From the NCBI GenBank assembly GCA_021464245.1, contig JADCRB010000002.1:5782014-5846013 (forward strand): a DNA stretch of 64,000 bases, written 5' to 3'. Of the stretch, positions 49,261 to 61,076 are shown one piece after another; positions within the stretch are counted from its first letter, which is position 1; the number at the start of each line of letters is the position of its first letter. This stretch comes from Carallia brachiata. Lineage: Eukaryota > Streptophyta > Magnoliopsida > Malpighiales > Rhizophoraceae. A program made the translations under genes and the position numbers. The notes under the pieces are model-generated. The model was not told the origin of the DNA and made no database searches. It was given only the letters and a program-made list of their open reading frames with translations.

Positions 49261-50755
49261 CTAGTTGGGCTGGTATGGTGGAGGAGGATATCCATATTGC
49301 GGAGGAGGGAGTGATGGGGGTGTGGGTGCTGGCGGTGGTTTATAAATGGGTGTGGGAGGCTGTTGAATGGGTGGTTGGTATACTGGAGGAGAAGGACCTG
49401 TAGGTGTTGGTGGTGGTTTATAGATGGGTGTGGGAGGCTGTTGAATGGGTGGTTGGTAAACTGGAGGAGAAGGAGCTATAGGTGTTGGTGGTGGTTTATA
49501 GATGGGTGTGGGAGGCTGTTGGATGGGCGGCTGGTACACTAGAGGAGAAGGGGGTGGATATTTTGGGGTGGGCGGAGGCCTTGGAGGTGATATTTTTGGA
49601 GGATAGTGAGGAGTTGGTTTATGTGTTGGAGGAGGCTTTTGTATTGGTGGATAAGAAGGTACTGATGGTGGTTTGTACGTTGGTGTTGGTGGCCTTTGGA
49701 CTGGTGGAGGTTTTGATGGAGGAAAATAGGTGGTAGATATGCATGTGGTGGTGGGTACTTCTTTGGTGGTTGAGTAGGAGGTTGATAAGTAGGAGTTGGA
49801 GGCTTTTGCAATGGTGGTGGTTTATATGTTGGTGCAGGAGGCTTCAAAGCTGGTGGTTTATGTGGTGGCAAAATTGGAGGTTTGTAAGCTGGAGGCCTTT
49901 CTACTGGAGGTGGCTTTCTTGGAGGAAAATGAGGAGGTGGATATTTATGTGGTGGTGAAATTGGAGGTTTGTATGCCGGACTCGGGGGCTTTTGTATTGG
50001 TGGAGTTGGGTAAGTAACACTCGGAGGAGGTGTTGATGGAATTGGCGGAGCACCATATGTCGGTGGCGACGGATAAGAAGTTGATGGTTTCACTGTTGAT
50101 ATAAATTTGGTGGTGGTGTGTTGCCATAGAGAGGAGTTGACGGTGGCGGAGATATGCTTGGAGGCGATAATATGGTAAAAGAGGCTTCTTATGTTTTGGC
50201 GGCTTTGGAAATACAAATGGTAGTTTTTGAGGTGGTTTAGCCACAGGGACAGGTGCAGCTGGCGGAGTTGGAGGGGGTAACTGGTGCCACCACCACCACC
50301 AATTTTTGTGAAAGGTATTGATATCTGCTTCCAAACGGTAGTTGTGGAGATGAATTAGCCGCTTGTGCTGGCATAGGCGGCGGAGTTGGAAGGGGTGACT
50401 GGTGCCACCACCACCAATGTCTGTGAAAGGTCTTGACATCTGCTCCAGATGGTAGTTGTGGAGGTAAATCAGTCGCTTCAGCCGACATAGGAGGCGGCGT
50501 TGGAAGGGGCAATTGGTGCCGCCACCACCAATGTTTGTAAAAGATCTTGACATCTGCTGCGGACGGTAGTTGTGGAGGTGAATCAGCTGCTTGAGCCAGC
50601 AGAGGAGGCGGAGTTGGAAGGGGTAACTGGTGCCCCCACAGCCAATGTTTGTGATGGGTACTGAGATCCTTTCCGATAACGCCATTCCAAACTGAAACAC
50701 TAAGGAGCAGCCAGGTACACAACAACAGGCATGCCTTCAGAGGAGAAACAGTCAT
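49261..50755 (-). pseudogene. Secreted proline-rich protein with Trp/His repeats, frameshifted
   Basis: The ATG at 50755 opens a clear signal peptide (ACLLLCTWLLLSVSVWNG core). Four diverged repeats of about 35 residues follow, each built on a KHWWWxHQLPLPTPPP-type core then PPQLPxxADVK. The rest is an extensin/PRP-like region rich in YKPP, YQPPIQQPPTP and PPHKYPPP, ending YQPN and a stop at 49261. Total span is about 497 codons. Such proteins are usually cross-linked in the cell wall. The frame changes near 50326-50332 (an extra T compared with the other repeats), near 50170, near 50115 and near 49732. No intron signals explain the shifts. It is either a decaying gene or an assembly with indel errors. 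No cysteine-rich Ole e 1 domain is seen. Confidence 0.7.
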
Positions 50756-53011
50756 GATAAGCCTACAAGCCTACAACAAAACAGGAAACTGGAAGAACTC
50801 TAAAATGAGTTACCAAAACTGGCCTGCAAAGGATTTGTGAACAATGGCATTGGCCATGTCCAGTGTGTCTTTGGCTCTGTGATCTGGATTCAAGGTCTAG
50901 CCTCAATTTATTTGAAGTTTGGTGCAGCTTTAAGCAAGACAGTTACAATTCGTGACAACAGAAATCTGAACCATCATGCATTTTCTATTTGGGCTTGCTC
51001 CTCGTGTAAGAAACCTTTTGTTATGGTAAGACATGTGTTATTAAGATCATCAAAAGTGCTTTGCCTTTGAGTTTTTTTAATGAAATTGCATTAATTGTTT
51101 GAACTGATTCATCACATTGAAAAACTTCTTAGTGCTCATGATTCATGAGTTGCAGAACTCAGTTGTAGGTTTCTCTCTATGCATGAACCATCTCATTAAT
51201 TGTTAGAAACTGAATTTGTCCTATTGTGATGATGGTCAAAAGTTTTCTTAATGATCTCATTTAAGAGAAGAATCTCTGCTTTAAATGCTACGCATAGCCA
51301 TTCACATTGTATGATGTATCAAAGAGTCCTGATTTTGCTTCTTCTGCAGTATGTTGTCAGTCAAGCAGTCAAACCAAAGATGCAATGAAATAATGGAAGC
51401 ATCAAGACTTGCATATCCATGAGCTATGCCTCTAAACTTGTAACTAAGTCACTCATCCTGGCATGATAAGTACGCTATAAATGAGTTTTGCCACTTGTCA
51501 TTTGAATGTTAACTAGTTGTTATCCAGAAGAAATTCTGCAAATAGCAGAAACTGGGGTTACCTAATGTCTTGTATTGAACGTTTGCTAAATACAGTGGAT
51601 GTATAATTTGTATTTTAATAACATCATGCAGTTTAAAAAAATACAAAGCTCAAGTATAAACTATCTTGAAGTTGCTTTTCCCTCGCTTTGTTTAGTGACA
51701 ATGACTATAGGTATTAGTTGAAAACGGGCATTATGAGTTTCAACGACACTTTAGTAATAAAGAACTTAGATCTTTATTTTTTATGTCTTAAATTTTAATC
51801 GTGAAAAAGATATAAAATTTATATGAGTAGCTCACAGTAGAATGAATAATAGACTTGCGAAGAAAAGAAGGGGCGGCTCATGAGGCAGTTTTGCTGCAGG
51901 TAACGGGCTTTACCATCAGTCAAAGACGGTTGGACGTGCTCCATGGGCACATTCTACTGATAATTTCATCAACAGACCAAGCAACTTTTTAGCATCATAC
52001 ACTTTGTTCTTCCGTAGTCTTATAGTTAACGATTATATGTAAAAATGATTGACTTGGGAGAAAAGAAGTTTTTACAGTCTTCGTAATACTATTTAAAAAA
52101 AATTACGTAGTCTATTTATGATAGTTATAAGGTATATTTTTACATTTTCAATTTATTAACGGAGGAAAATCACTCAACCCATTATCTCAAAAGCAATTTC
52201 TTAAATTAATGTTTTTGTCGACATTTTAAAAATTAATTAGGCTTGCTCTCAACTCAGTTGTGTACGTTAATCAATTATAAAATTCGATTTAATTAATTGT
52301 ACTATCAATTTATCTAATGTCTATTAGAGTCATTAACTAAATGAAAGTAACAATTTTATATTATATTTTTACATAAATATGTACAAAGGTTATCATCAAT
52401 TTTCTTAATGTTGTAAACTTTATTATAGCTTTTTTTTTTGTTTTTAGATTAATTTATAAAAATGACGTGACTATACTTAAATAACAATAAGTAATTATAA
52501 GTAATACAACTAATAATAATACTAATAATTCATTTTTTTTACATTTTACAGCACATCTATTTTTTTCATAAATTCAACTATTTAATTATTAATATCATTT
52601 TGTTACTATTTTAAAATTAGATATTATGATACAGAGAGTCAGTTTACTCCACGAAAAAAACATACAATTAATCTAATTATTAGATTATTTTTCTCTTTTT
52701 TTAAAAAAATTAATAAATATTTTATAATTCAACACTCTAAATTCCTACCTGTTAACTCTTTTTTCTATTAAAATTACACTTTGTTATGACAATTTTGTTT
52801 TAGGCCTACATGAAATTTGCGTTGCCCAAAACATTTCCTAAAAACGTTGAAGGTTTTAAATGATCTAAAATCGGTGCAGAGAAAAATATGGAAGAGGAAA
52901 GAAAAGAGGCTAATCTCTGACCAGCCATAGCCAAAATTGTCAGTTAGTCAGCTTCAATTCCACTCTTCTTGCTAGGGTTTCCGGCTCCAAGAATTGCGAG
53001 TTTCATATCAT
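50756..53011. other. Intergenic between the proline-rich gene and ELM1
   Basis: Contains the divergent promoters of the two genes. The plus frame at 50837-51070 has no recognisable domain. From about 52000 to 52850 the DNA is very AT-rich. The last ~150 bases are the ELM1 leader, including CTAGGGTTT near 52971. Confidence 0.55.
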
Positions 53012-56000
53012 ATGCGGCCCATACGACTTCCGGAGCCGCCGAGCCCCACCAAGGGTGCTGGCGTGCCGGAGATCTTCGAAGGCGGCGCTTACGGCGTCGT
53101 CCGCCGCGCCGTTGTCATCGGCACCGGCTCTCCTTCTTCCGAGAACCAGAGCCTCGGTTTGGTTCGCGCTCTCGGCCTCTCTGATAATCACGTCTTATAT
53201 GTCAGTTTTCTTGTTTTTTTTCTTTTTTTCTCCCAAACATCCATTCAATCTCCGTTCGTAATTTTGTCAAATATGCTGTGTGTTGATCGTCGCTGTTTGG
53301 TTTAATATATGCAGAGAGTTACGAGGCCGAAAGGAGGAATAAACGAGTGGCTCCACTGGCTTCCTGTTTATATTCACAAATTGTTATATTATGTTGTTAG
53401 GAAGATTTACAGTTACTCGAGAATTGTGATTGCTGGACGGGGAAAGAGTGCTGTTGCGGCTTTACCTCACGAAAATGGTGCTGGTATTGGTTTGTCTTCG
53501 GTTTTGGAAGCCGATGTGAAGCAAATCGTGAATATGGCTCGCGAGGCCTATGAAAAGTACTTTTCCTTTCTTTTCTCTGGTTTCTGCTTGTTTGGATAGT
53601 CTGGTTTATGTTAAATTGTGCTATGAGAGATATGACTCGTGTCCGACAATACTGTGGACAATGGAAGTAATCGGCTTTGAGATGTTCTTATTTGGTGTTA
53701 GAGATGAGAAAATTATGAAAGATTTTGAATTATGGTGCAAACCTCATGATTTTGAAATGAAGAGGAAAAAATGAAGAAAGCGAGAGTGATGTTAGTGACA
53801 TAAGTTTCTTCGATGAAGAGAAATGTTATGGCCCCTCGTAGGGTGTAGGAGAGCTCTTGCTCAGCCTCTACCTCGTTGAGGAATTTTCTCGGGTTGGAGA
53901 GATTTCCGAGGAGATGCTCACAAGAAGAACTTGTAGATAACAGCTTGATTTTTGGTGGAAATTTCAGAATTGATCCTTCGATTTACTATTAACCGAATAT
54001 ATAAACAATACAAGGAAGTGAAAATAGGGAGTGCATAACTACCACCACTTTCCTTAATGCCTATTACAATTGAAATCATGCGAAAGTTACTAAACTGAAC
54101 AACTTATTGGCTAAAAACTAGGAAAAACATGGCTGAGCTGTGATAGTGGATTCTGAGATAGGTTGACTTGCTTGAATGGAAACTGAAATGCCCTTAACAA
54201 GAAACCAACCATGTTTATAGAATACTGACATAAATCTCAGAGATTTTCCTAAGAATTACTTTTGTTGCTTTAGTGTGATCTCTCTATGGACCACACACTT
54301 CTTCCTTTTGTTTTCTTCTTCCCCAAGTACTACTTTAAATTTATTTATATGCCCTAGAGGGCCTAGACATTTTTTTTTCTCATCTAATTGCATGCCTCAC
54401 TTGGATCCCTCTGTAAGTCTGTATATCACGGGATCTAGTAATGAATTAGACCTACAGGGCTGATTTTTTTTTTTTTTTTTTAAAAGCAACATGAATACTG
54501 TGCTCGAACATCCAACTTATTTAGGGTTCAAGGACAGGAAACAACAACATGTGGCTTGATGACTTGAATGTGGTTGAGTAATGAAACCTGACAGATTTCT
54601 AGGCTATAGCACTAGCTGGTGCTATAATGGTGATTTTACATGTAAAGAATCTAGAGAGGCCATTCTATATAGGTCTCATTCCCTGTTAATTTTTTGTCTG
54701 CTTTGGGATCAGTACGCATAAAGAAATATTTTTTTGGGTCAAGCTTTGAAGCTTAGAACCTGTTCTTATTGTGGTGTTGTACCCTTATACAGTTTTGCTG
54801 CTAAAAGGTTTTTATACAAATCTTGTGGTTTGTATGCCCCTTTTTTAGCTCCTCTAGCTTTTGTTACCATGATGGTTTAAACAAAAGGTGCGAGCCTTGG
54901 TGTAATGGCAAGATTATTCCATTGTGACTTCGAAGTCATAGGTTCGAGTCATGAAAACATCTCTGTAAAAAATAGGGGTTAGGGTTGCATATAGTTACAC
55001 TTCCCCAAGCCCCACATCGATGGGATGGGATGTCTGTTAGTTGATGTTCTTTCCAAATCCTTCAGTTTTTTTCGACCAATTCTGTGAGACTGCATTCCTT
55101 ATTATGTTGGTTCCTTTTTATTGGCTTTTTCTATAATATATTTTTTCACCTGCTTATGGAAATAATACATGGATATTATATCCAGGGATGGACCTTTATT
55201 GGTGATTGCATCTGGTAGAGATACAGTTTCTATTTCAAGCTCAATAAAACGATTGGCTACTGAGAAAGTGTTCGTCATCCAAGTATGTTGTTTAGCCTTT
55301 ACTTTGTTTTAGGTTGCATTTTGGCCATATTTCATGTTACACTTTACAATTGATCATAAACATGTTGTTTTGTGGCCAACCAATTAAAAGATGGCAATTA
55401 GATATGCATTTTCCAACCACAATTTACTAAGTTCAATAATTTAGTCTTGCTTTTTTTTTTTTTACTTGAATTTGGTAGATACAAAATCCAAGAACAGATC
55501 TGAATAGGTTTGACATGGTGATCACTCCTCATCATGATTATTATCCGCTGACTCCTCAAGGACAGGAGCAGGTTCCTCGATTTCTTCGAAGATGGATAAC
55601 TCCACGTGAACCTCCTGATAGACATGTGGTATGTATCATAATGTTATATGGTCATTGCTTTGCTTTGTTCTTGAAACTCCTACCTTGCCTACACATTAGT
55701 TTTGGTCATAGATTGGAGCTTGTTGTTTATTCAATGCATTTTATAATCCAGGTTCTGACTTTGGGAGCTTTGCATCAAATTGATTTTGCTGCGCTTCGTA
55801 GCGCAGCTAGTGCATGGCATGATGAGTTTGCACTTCTGCCTAAGCCTTTACTGGTTGTTAACATTGGAGGCCCTACAAGTAATTGCCTGTTACACTTTCA
55901 AATTCTCAAGTGCTATGTGAATTAGCGGTTACCCCCTAAATTCGCTTTTTTTATTGGTAATTGTGTGCTATTGCCCCTCTTTGTGAGAACGTTATTCTGT

Positions 56001-57952
56001 GCAATATTCTTGTTAAGTTTAGTTCATTCAAATCTATCTTTTGATACTCATATACTTATATTGTTGTCACCGTTCTTTCTGTTCTATAGGACATGTCTAG
56101 GAGACTAATGTATTCCTTGATGCATGACATATAATTACTTCTTATTTGGATCAGAACAGGAAAGTAGTAGATTTTGGAATAATGATTTTGGCCCTTCCTT
56201 ATCCATTCCTTATCCTTATCCATAGTCACGGGTTATGATTCTCACTATTTTTGAATTGCTTACAATGAAAGGGGTCCTTTTAAAGACCCACTTTTGTTTA
56301 GAAGCAACTGAGTTCTAATCAGGTTAATATGCGTGTATAAGCTCTACATGTGTTTTTGTAAGGACCCAATGCCAAAAAAAAAAAAAAAATCTATGAACCT
56401 GGCAACACTGTTTTGGTCTTTGGATTGGATTAGGAAATGGAAATGCCTCATGTCTAGAAACCAATCAACCCAAAAGCTTAAGCTGTTGGCTGAAGCCCAA
56501 GAAACTGAGGAAAGTATTCAGTACTTGCTTTTTCTTTCCATCTCGAAGTGTTCAATGATTTTCTTTCCTTGGTTTCCTTGGTTTTTTAACTCCACATGAG
56601 CTCTTAGACTCCAAAAGTCGAAGTAACAGTTTCAATACTTTTCTTTTTCTTTCCTTTTGTTGTACAGTGTTGGATAATGTTTTTAACAGATTTTGAGATG
56701 TGTTTCTATATCGTTGTTTGAGTGCATTTCATTTGCTTATATCATGCCTTTCTCAATAGGACATTGTCGTTATGGAGCGGACCTTGCCAAGCAGTTAACT
56801 GTCTATCTGCTAAGTGTGCTTCCGAGCTGTGGGATTGTCAGAATATCTTTCTCAAATAGGACTCCTGAAAAGGTATTTTTTGATCCTATATGTGAGCATG
56901 TTTTGAAGTAACCAGTGCTAATTATATTTTTTTATTTTTTTTCTTGATCTGTTTTGACCTACAGGTTTCACGCATTATAATTAAGGAACTTGCGAATAAT
57001 CCAAAAGTTTACATCTGGGATGGTGAAGGTACCTTCCATTTTCTCAAAACTTCAAAAGTAAGTTTTTAATTGAATAGTGGCACCTTTTTACAAATTTTAA
57101 ATTTTAAATATTGTAATTTGCAGAGCCAAACCCATACATGGGACATTTAGCCTGGGCAGATGCATTTGTCATCACAGCAGATTCTGTCAGTCTGATAAGT
57201 GAGGCCTGCAGCACTGGGTATGCCTAAATTTTCTTCATCCATAATCATATAATATAGAGTAGTTGGAGAATCCGAGGTACCAATTTTTTTTTAAGTGAAC
57301 TCTCAAAAGGGATCAAAACCATTTTTTAGGAAACCTGTCTATATCATGGGATCTGATCGTTGTAAATGGAAGCTGTCTGACTTCCACAAATCACTGAGGG
57401 ATCGAGGAGTTGTTCGGCCATTTACAGGTTCTGAAGATGTAAGTAAATATAACATTGTTCTTAAAACCCTTTTCATGTTTTTACCTCCAAGGGATCGAGT
57501 ACTCACACAATGTGACCAATGTTGTTATTTAGACAATTATTTAGAGGGAGGAGGATGTTCTTTATACCATGAGAGCTGGATAATGAAAATGAAGTAACAT
57601 TCCGAACAAATGAGTGTAGTCAAGTTGACAGTGCTTAGATTGATCTGTGATCCCTTTAGGAATGACCGAAAAGGAAATGAGGATATTTGTAGTTTAGTAG
57701 GTGTAGCTTCCATTGTAGGTAAATTGAAGGAGTGATGTTTGCTTTAATGTAAATGAACACTTGATCTTGTAGCGTTTGGCTAACTTCAAAACCAGATGTA
57801 TTGGTGAAGTTTCTTTATTAATTGACATGAACTTTATGTTTGTCTGTCAGATCTCTGAAAGCTGGAGTTATCCTCCCCTTAATGACACTGCAGAAGTTAC
57901 TCGTCGGGTTCATGAAGCGTTTGCTGAACGCGGATTAATACTGCGACCATAG
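53012..57952 (+). CDS. ELM1: Mitochondrial fission protein ELM1-like
   Basis: Plant ELM1 (ELONGATED MITOCHONDRIA 1, DUF1022/mito-fission ELM1 family) sits on the outer face of mitochondria and helps recruit dynamin DRP3 for fission. Ten exons: 53012-53200, 53315-53556, 55186-55282, 55479-55628, 55752-55878, 56760-56872, 56965-57028, 57124-57217, 57330-57438 and 57851-57952, all GT-AG. They join to 1287 nt, 428 aa, close to the Arabidopsis protein. Landmarks are MRPIRLPEPPSPT at the start, RRAVVIGTGSPSSENQ, VTRPKGGINEWLHWLP, DGPLLVIASGRDT, FDMVITPHHDYYPLTPQGQE, CRYGADLAKQL, EPNPYMGHLAWADAF, SLISEACSTGKPVY and SESWSYPPLNDTAE near the end. The frame is intact across all junctions, so it is likely functional. 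Confidence 0.95.
54887..55045 (+). mobile_element. tRNA-derived SINE in ELM1 intron 2
   Basis: The head has GCCTTGGTGTAATGGCA (A-box-like) and GGTTCGAGTC (B box, 54941-54950) at tRNA-like spacing. The tail has GGGTTAGGGTTGCATA, CTTCCCCAAGCCCCAC and GATGGGA. This is the well-known layout of a plant tRNA-derived SINE family. The exact 3' end is approximate. Confidence 0.75.
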
Positions 57953-58448
57953 AACTGTTTATAGTTGTTGTAAAGACATTTTTGTATTTTGTTTGAAAAG
58001 GAAGGAAAAAAAATGCAGGTATTTCAATGGCAGCGTCTAGGAGTGCCAACACAGCGGAAACAAAATTTTTGTCTATTCATTTCCACATTTGGGGGAGACA
58101 GACAGGCGATGTGTACAATAGCTCTGTTAGTGCGGCTTGTAATATAGGCTGAGTGCAGACAATTTTTTTTCCAGCTCTCAGGGTTCTAGCTTGGCACGTG
58201 ATTAACATTGTGAAGATAAATTTTTATAATCATATATGGTGTATTTGTTTATCCGAAAACGCAATTCAAGTGAATGAAAATTTTATTTTACCATGATCTC
58301 AGGTCTTGGTTTCTGTTTTGTTTGTTTAAACTTTTTACCTCGAGGCAGCTTGCTTGTTAACAGCAGACAGTGTTTGATACTAACTACTGCTTGTTGGCCC
58401 CTTTGGGTCCAGTTTCTCTAGTGACAATAATTGTTGTATAATAAGTTT

Positions 58449-59425
58449 AGAGCATAGTTATGAAAATTGACTAGGGCACTGACCTGATTAGGCGACTGGA
58501 TCAATGAGTCATTGGTTCAATCAGTGGGTCGTTGGTTCAACCAATGAGTCATTAATTCTTAAGAAAATGAATATATCAAATAATATATATAAATTTTTTG
58601 TACAATTTAGTACAATAACTATATTTTTATAAATTAAAAAGTAATTTATACTAATTAAAATTTTGTTAAAAATTCTGTAAAAAATTATTTTTTAAAGTCA
58701 ATTGTAACATATTATTTGATATATAAACAATGTTAAATTATTGCATACAGAAAAATAGATTATAAAAAGTAAAAAATTATTAAATTGTACAAAAAAAATA
58801 TTGTGTAATACTGTTTAGTATTATGAAAAATATTATTTTTATCATTCACACAGTAAAAAGTTAAAAAAAATAAATTTTAGTGTGTAAATATTGTTTGAGT
58901 ATAAAATATAAAAAGTCTCATATTGGAAAGGAATGGAGGAGTAAAGTAATATATAAGTGTGATTAGAAGACTCATAACCTAAATTTTAAGGTTTTATGTA
59001 ATATGTGGTATCTAAAAACCCATTTAATATTACTTGTTTCTTTTTTATTGTTATCCGTTTAATTTATTGGGTCTATACTTCTATAAATTTTTGTAAATAT
59101 TATACAAATATTATTGTTCAAGTAGTAAAAAATGAAAAAAAATTATAATTTTTACTGTTTGAACACTGTTTATCATTAAAAAATATTATATTTACTGTTT
59201 ATACAGTAAAAAGTGAAAAATTATAGTTTTTTACTGTTTGACTACTATTTATCATTAAAAAATATTATTTTTACTATTTACACAGTAAAAAGTAAAAAAA
59301 TAGTTTTTTATTATTCAAATGACCCGGTTACTGTTCACGCAAACTGGCCCGTCCCAGTGCCGGGGTCACTGAATTATCGATCCGACCGACCGGGCTAGGT
59401 CGGATTTAATAATTATGGTTTATAG
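58449..59425. mobile_element. Possible MITE with GACCGG-rich ends and internal tandem repeats
   Basis: The left end (CATAGTTATGAAAATTGACT) and the complement of the right end (CATAATTATTAAATCCGACCT) are loosely inverted. The right end is rich in CCGGGCTAGGTCGG and GATCCGACCGACC motifs. Inside, a unit of about 65 bp with TTTACTGTTTGA...ACAGTAAAAAGT is repeated at about 59130-59310. No target duplication could be fixed. Confidence 0.4.
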
Positions 59426-60536
59426 TAAGCATTAGTTTCTAGTATTACTCTCAAACATGATAATTGGATGGACTTTGAATTCCATTCGAAAGTGTCGCAA
59501 GTTTTTTATTTTTTTTCAAATTGGAATATACTGCTTTATGTTTTGGCACTTGTAGGAGTTCGATTCTTAGAACTCTCCACTTCTCCTTCCTCTTTGTATG
59601 GACAGTAGTCCTCTCCAAAGACCGAAGAAAGAGATATGAACTAGCAAAATGTGGTAGGTAGCCTCTCATGGAGTAGTACCAGAAGAAGTAAGCAGAAAAA
59701 TCAACGTTTGTCAAATACTCTTTTCACTAGAAAAACAACATTGATGAGATTTCCCCGAGGAAGAGGTTTGGGTGAGGAGGTTCTGGCGTAAGCACTTCCA
59801 CGACCAACTTGTGAAAGTAACATTGGACATTCGAATCAAAGTATACTTGTTTAACTTGATTTATAATTTGTAATTTTCTGTGTACTAATACAAAAAGCTA
59901 TTTTTAATAAATTTCAATATTACAGTCACCGTCAAATAGAAGGAAAAAAAAAATCTTACATGTAAATTTTTTTAATGAATATTTTAAACCAAAAAGTTAT
60001 TCTCTAACAAAAAAAACAAAGAGCTTTTTTTTGTAAGGCTTGTCACAATTAGCCAAGGAAACCCAATTTGGGTATAAGTGGGTGTGCTCAGGTGACCCCC
60101 GAGAACAAGAACAATAACAGCTTAAGAATCGCGTTTTAATAAAGAGTAGTAATATTACACAGAAAAACCTACTTTCTAATTTTTTGCAAATTAATATTAT
60201 TATTGATGTAATAATATATTTTTAGTAATTTTAGTTTTGTTTAGTATTATTTAAAGTTTAAGCTTTTAACCTTATTTTTGAAGTATTTGTGAAGAAATTT
60301 CATGAAACTTATTATTAAAGAAGGAAAGCTGGGATTTGTGCGTAGAATATATAAGAAGGTAAAAGCTGCCCGTTGTAAAATTTATGAAAAAGGGCAACTA
60401 ATTTATTATATTATTTATATAATAACTAATATTTGAATTTAGTAGTAAGTCGACGTATTTTCACATTATAAGTCACGAGTTTGATTTTTACGCTTGTATT
60501 CTTTCCTTATCTAAACTATGCTGAAACTTACTTTAG

Positions 60537-60790
60537 GTATAAGTTGTGATACGCAGCGTTTGATTCAGAGTCGTCTACTAAAACTCCAGCAGCACAATCA
60601 CGCTTAGTTCTATTGGTATTCGAGGGGTAGATTAGTTCCTTCAGAATTGTTGAACCTGAGACCCCTTTTTGGGTATAAGTCATGATGCGTAGAGTTGGAC
60701 CCAAAGTCGTCCGCCAAAACTTCAGTGGTGAAATCACGCTCGGCATCATTAATACTCGTGATGTGGGTCGACTTTTTAGAGTTGTTGAAC
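60537..60790 (+). repeat. Tandem repeat, two diverged ~130-bp units
   Basis: Unit 1 (about 60537-60655) and unit 2 (about 60671-60790) share GGTATAAGT, TGATRCGYAG, AGTCGTCYRCYAAAAC, AATCACGCT and TTGTTGAAC in the same order. Confidence 0.65.
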
Positions 60791-61076
60791 GAAATTAAAA
60801 TAAACGAAGGTTACTCTGGTCCTATCTTAAGAATCTGATAACTGATGTATCTAATAAAATTTTTTTTAATAAAAAAAATTATTTATATAATAACTCATGG
60901 CCCAACCCATTAAAAAAAAAGGGGGCCTTTGACTGAGGGAGGGAGAGTCTATTTTTCCCAAATTGTAGGGCTTTCTAGTTTGTTACTTGTAATTTAATTA
61001 ATTCCCCCCAACTTTCAACATTTTTTAATTGAATTTTGTAAAGGAAGGCAAGCACAGAGTAGCAAAGCAAGCTCAA

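Larger units (their letters stand above)
57953..61076. other. Intergenic between ELM1 and DCP1
   Basis: ELM1 3' UTR at the left. A possible MITE with internal tandem repeats lies at 58449-59425 and a tandem repeat at 60537-60790. The DCP1 leader is at the right end. Short frames such as 59213-59398 and 60528-60749 lie inside these repeats. No gene is supported. Confidence 0.55.

Noticed and set aside
49482..50017. Plus-strand Trp/Val-rich frames across the proline-rich gene
   Set aside because: They are antisense shadows of CCA/CCN-rich coding sequence.
54887..54960. A functional tRNA gene
   Set aside because: A and B boxes are present, but the flanks do not form a full cloverleaf and a SINE tail follows.
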